Virus record (IMG/VR): IMGVR_UViG_3300035695_000009
Coordinates: 1-42,301 of that record
From: a virus
Length of the DNA: 42,301 nt
Strand: one strand, 5' to 3'
Both the position numbers and the translations under genes were made by a program. This document shows positions 41,901-42,301 of the stretch, one piece after another; position 1 is the first letter of the stretch; every line of letters begins with the position of its first letter. Under the pieces are notes generated by a model. The model was given only the letters and a program-made list of their open reading frames with translations. It was not told the origin of the DNA and did not search any database.

Positions 41901-42301
41901 ATGCAGAAGGAAAACTATCGCCCATGGTTTCTGCCGGAATAACGGCGACTAGTGGGGTAAATTATTTTGGCGGAAATATATGGAAAGGTGACTCCGCATT
42001 AGAGAAAAATGTGAATGGTTTTTGGAATATTTTAACTCATATTACTCCGGCTCCAATCGGTTTAACAGGAGCAGTTAATTATGGACAAAGAGAAGATGAT
42101 AAATCACCTTTAGGATGGGGGCTTATATCGACGGGGTTAGGCCGTTTTTCTAAGTCGTCTGATAATATGAATAAAGCCGATATGGATACACGGGTTATTC
42201 AAGCGTTTCGTTCCGGAAATACTGAATTAGTTGATCATCTCATAAATAAAGGTGATTTATCGGAAGAACAAGCGGCTAAATTAAAAGAGGAATCCGAGAA
42301 A
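38969..42301 (+). CDS. Giant ejection/internal virion protein (continues at base 128)
   Basis: The frame starts at an ATG overlapping the previous stop (TGATG) and stays open to the end of the window; after circular closure it ends at 322, giving 1175 aa. A hydrophobic, Ala/Gly-rich stretch lies at about residues 127-160 (GYMGLAALSSSAIATGAIAG). The middle has WARGVYLNQDIKTSVVDG and long helices. A C-terminal zone (LMRFFLLAPDWVVSNLL, about 871-888, then RWTLGSAVLGGLVLNNAL) is typical of large polyvalent phage virion proteins. It fits the place and size of T7 gp16, the largest ejection protein. No lytic transglycosylase motif was found. Confidence 0.85.
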   Translation, partial: MPEVAYNEIQDMFSNTPAAPGVPSSMSVQDIDKLGRSNPIQYKEPKPPVSLLERGKEDIEKPFVQLQHTIGATTSWLGDNIKDQTPFGDLGSRVTRAGMILQERSEKSLREKFSNFTPNMLDDLIGAAPTIAGYMGLAALSSSAIATGAIAGAAGLGIAAEEFGKFKSQGRTTPEANALATAIGAPAGGVMALGFGKVGELVEPWFTKMLGATISKIAQTATAGGVGLAAQAGTVDTAEFATGAEPFKGKESVVKTLTDIAHNAIFGTILGGGMGLHYGLAQHGEFIKGLKDLGLNDKQAQETASDVLGQGSHALMDALEKNLEYSKDETSRIQAPPAKGEVRPNVLNKSGSGIPDELNYPSIEPLPQDAESVTDLSKDFKYVKLEPLNLTLSLSAKVTADDIRSKFAGGRDKQWARGVYLNQDIKTSVVDGVERQGMFWMVRSKEFLNKALTDPQSAAKEILTELNELKGKKDAAISEDDISDLSKKLIQLTPELEKAISPSKEMLAALAEGKQYYEEAGIVSKAFGTIDEIRENYHSSRLYKPEPLSDHVKQLTSVTKRFSAHGLQRYYPDPFLAIADGKEFHTTDYADNLLTHNQEVTAVNYARQMMDAMSNLKPIPLGLWIREGALPQGWQQIGTMKKLSLLHDPQTGEPLLDENKNQLRYNRIFAAPKGIADGLRPLTDPNYMKLIPGWKTANTVQGIAKTGILSFSFFHHYTFAAQTMASLDGWRTLSDIPNVLKNNLMNDPVFRQQELRFLGANGSTTVTHAVQDVLRDINKGDDIFSKVLKAPVAKELNQISEANTKLLFDGMQRYIKVTTFSKNMALWEGKNPRATADELREAELGYAKATNAEFGGLNWEALGVNRTSQALMRFFLLAPDWVVSNLLATKYAFSDLGPAGSQARWTLGSAVLGGLVLNNALNYMRTGHSTFENKKGHELEAEVSPDVYVNSIRGAPGELMKLGTDMIESEGAPGFARYAEGKLSPMVSAGITATSGVNYFGGNIWKGDSALEKNVNGFWNILTHITPAPIGLTGAVNYGQREDDKSPLGWGLISTGLGRFSKSSDNMNKADMDTRVIQAFRSGNTELVDHLINKGDLSEEQAAKLKEESEK
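42175..42301 (+). repeat. 127-base direct terminal repeat (identical to 1-127)
   Basis: Bases 42175-42301 are identical to bases 1-127. The shared length equals a commonly used assembler k-mer (127), so this is most likely the overlap of a circular assembly path rather than a packaged terminal repeat. The unit genome is then 42,174 bp, circular or circularly permuted. Confidence 0.92.

Noticed and set aside
42175-42301. Packaged direct terminal repeat
   Set aside because: The length is exactly that of a common assembly k-mer and the repeat lies inside a coding gene with no boundary features; an assembly overlap is the simpler reading.

Overview
This window looks like one complete genome of a tailed bacteriophage with podovirus (short-tail) architecture. 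The last 127 bases (42175-42301) repeat bases 1-127 exactly, so the molecule closes on itself. The unit genome is 42,174 bp, and one large virion gene (1175 codons) runs across the ends. The DNA is AT-rich, Shine-Dalgarno sites are strong, and genes are packed with ATGA/TAATG overlaps. No tRNA, rRNA, CRISPR, transposase, integrase or phage RNA polymerase was seen, so the host RNA polymerase is probably used; three good sigma70-type promoters agree with this. A lipoprotein spanin, many Sec signal peptides and an O-antigen polymerase/ligase-like membrane protein point to a Gram-negative host. The host taxon cannot be named from the sequence.

Layout. A control region at 23226-23878 separates two divergent arms. 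Leftward (minus strand, 23225 down to 10505) lies the early/replication arm: a secreted SleB-type cell-wall hydrolase, a run of small unknown proteins, a HTH protein behind an operator-like palindrome, a Prim-Pol/VapE-type primase-helicase, several very small membrane proteins, a zinc-ribbon protein, a SNF2-type helicase, a secreted protein, DUF2800 and DUF2815 proteins, a family-A DNA polymerase, a DUF3310 protein and a RuvC-like resolvase. Two RNA-structure candidates flank the small gene just upstream of the polymerase.

Rightward (plus strand, 23879 to the end and on through 1-10508) lies the late arm: terminase, portal, Bbp19-like protein, scaffold, a structured leader, capsid, cement-like protein, an intrinsic terminator, tail-tube proteins, and internal/ejection proteins. 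After the origin of numbering come a T7-type tail fibre with a glycine-rich tip, a coiled-coil protein, a cassette of exported proteins (one with four long repeats, one beta-helix), a lysis cassette with an embedded spanin pair, and the O-antigen polymerase-like gene. The arms converge with a 4-bp overlap at 10505-10508.

The most notable points are: (1) a multibranched RNA candidate closed by an 11-bp stem (13791-13916) and a second hairpin just before the polymerase start; (2) a hairpin-rich leader before the capsid gene; (3) a tail-tube B gene apparently split in two by a two-gene cassette carrying a GLUG-repeat protein; (4) an unusual number of exported proteins together with an O-antigen polymerase, suggesting that the phage remodels the host envelope; and (5) an exported cell-wall hydrolase as the first gene of the early arm, right behind a strong promoter.
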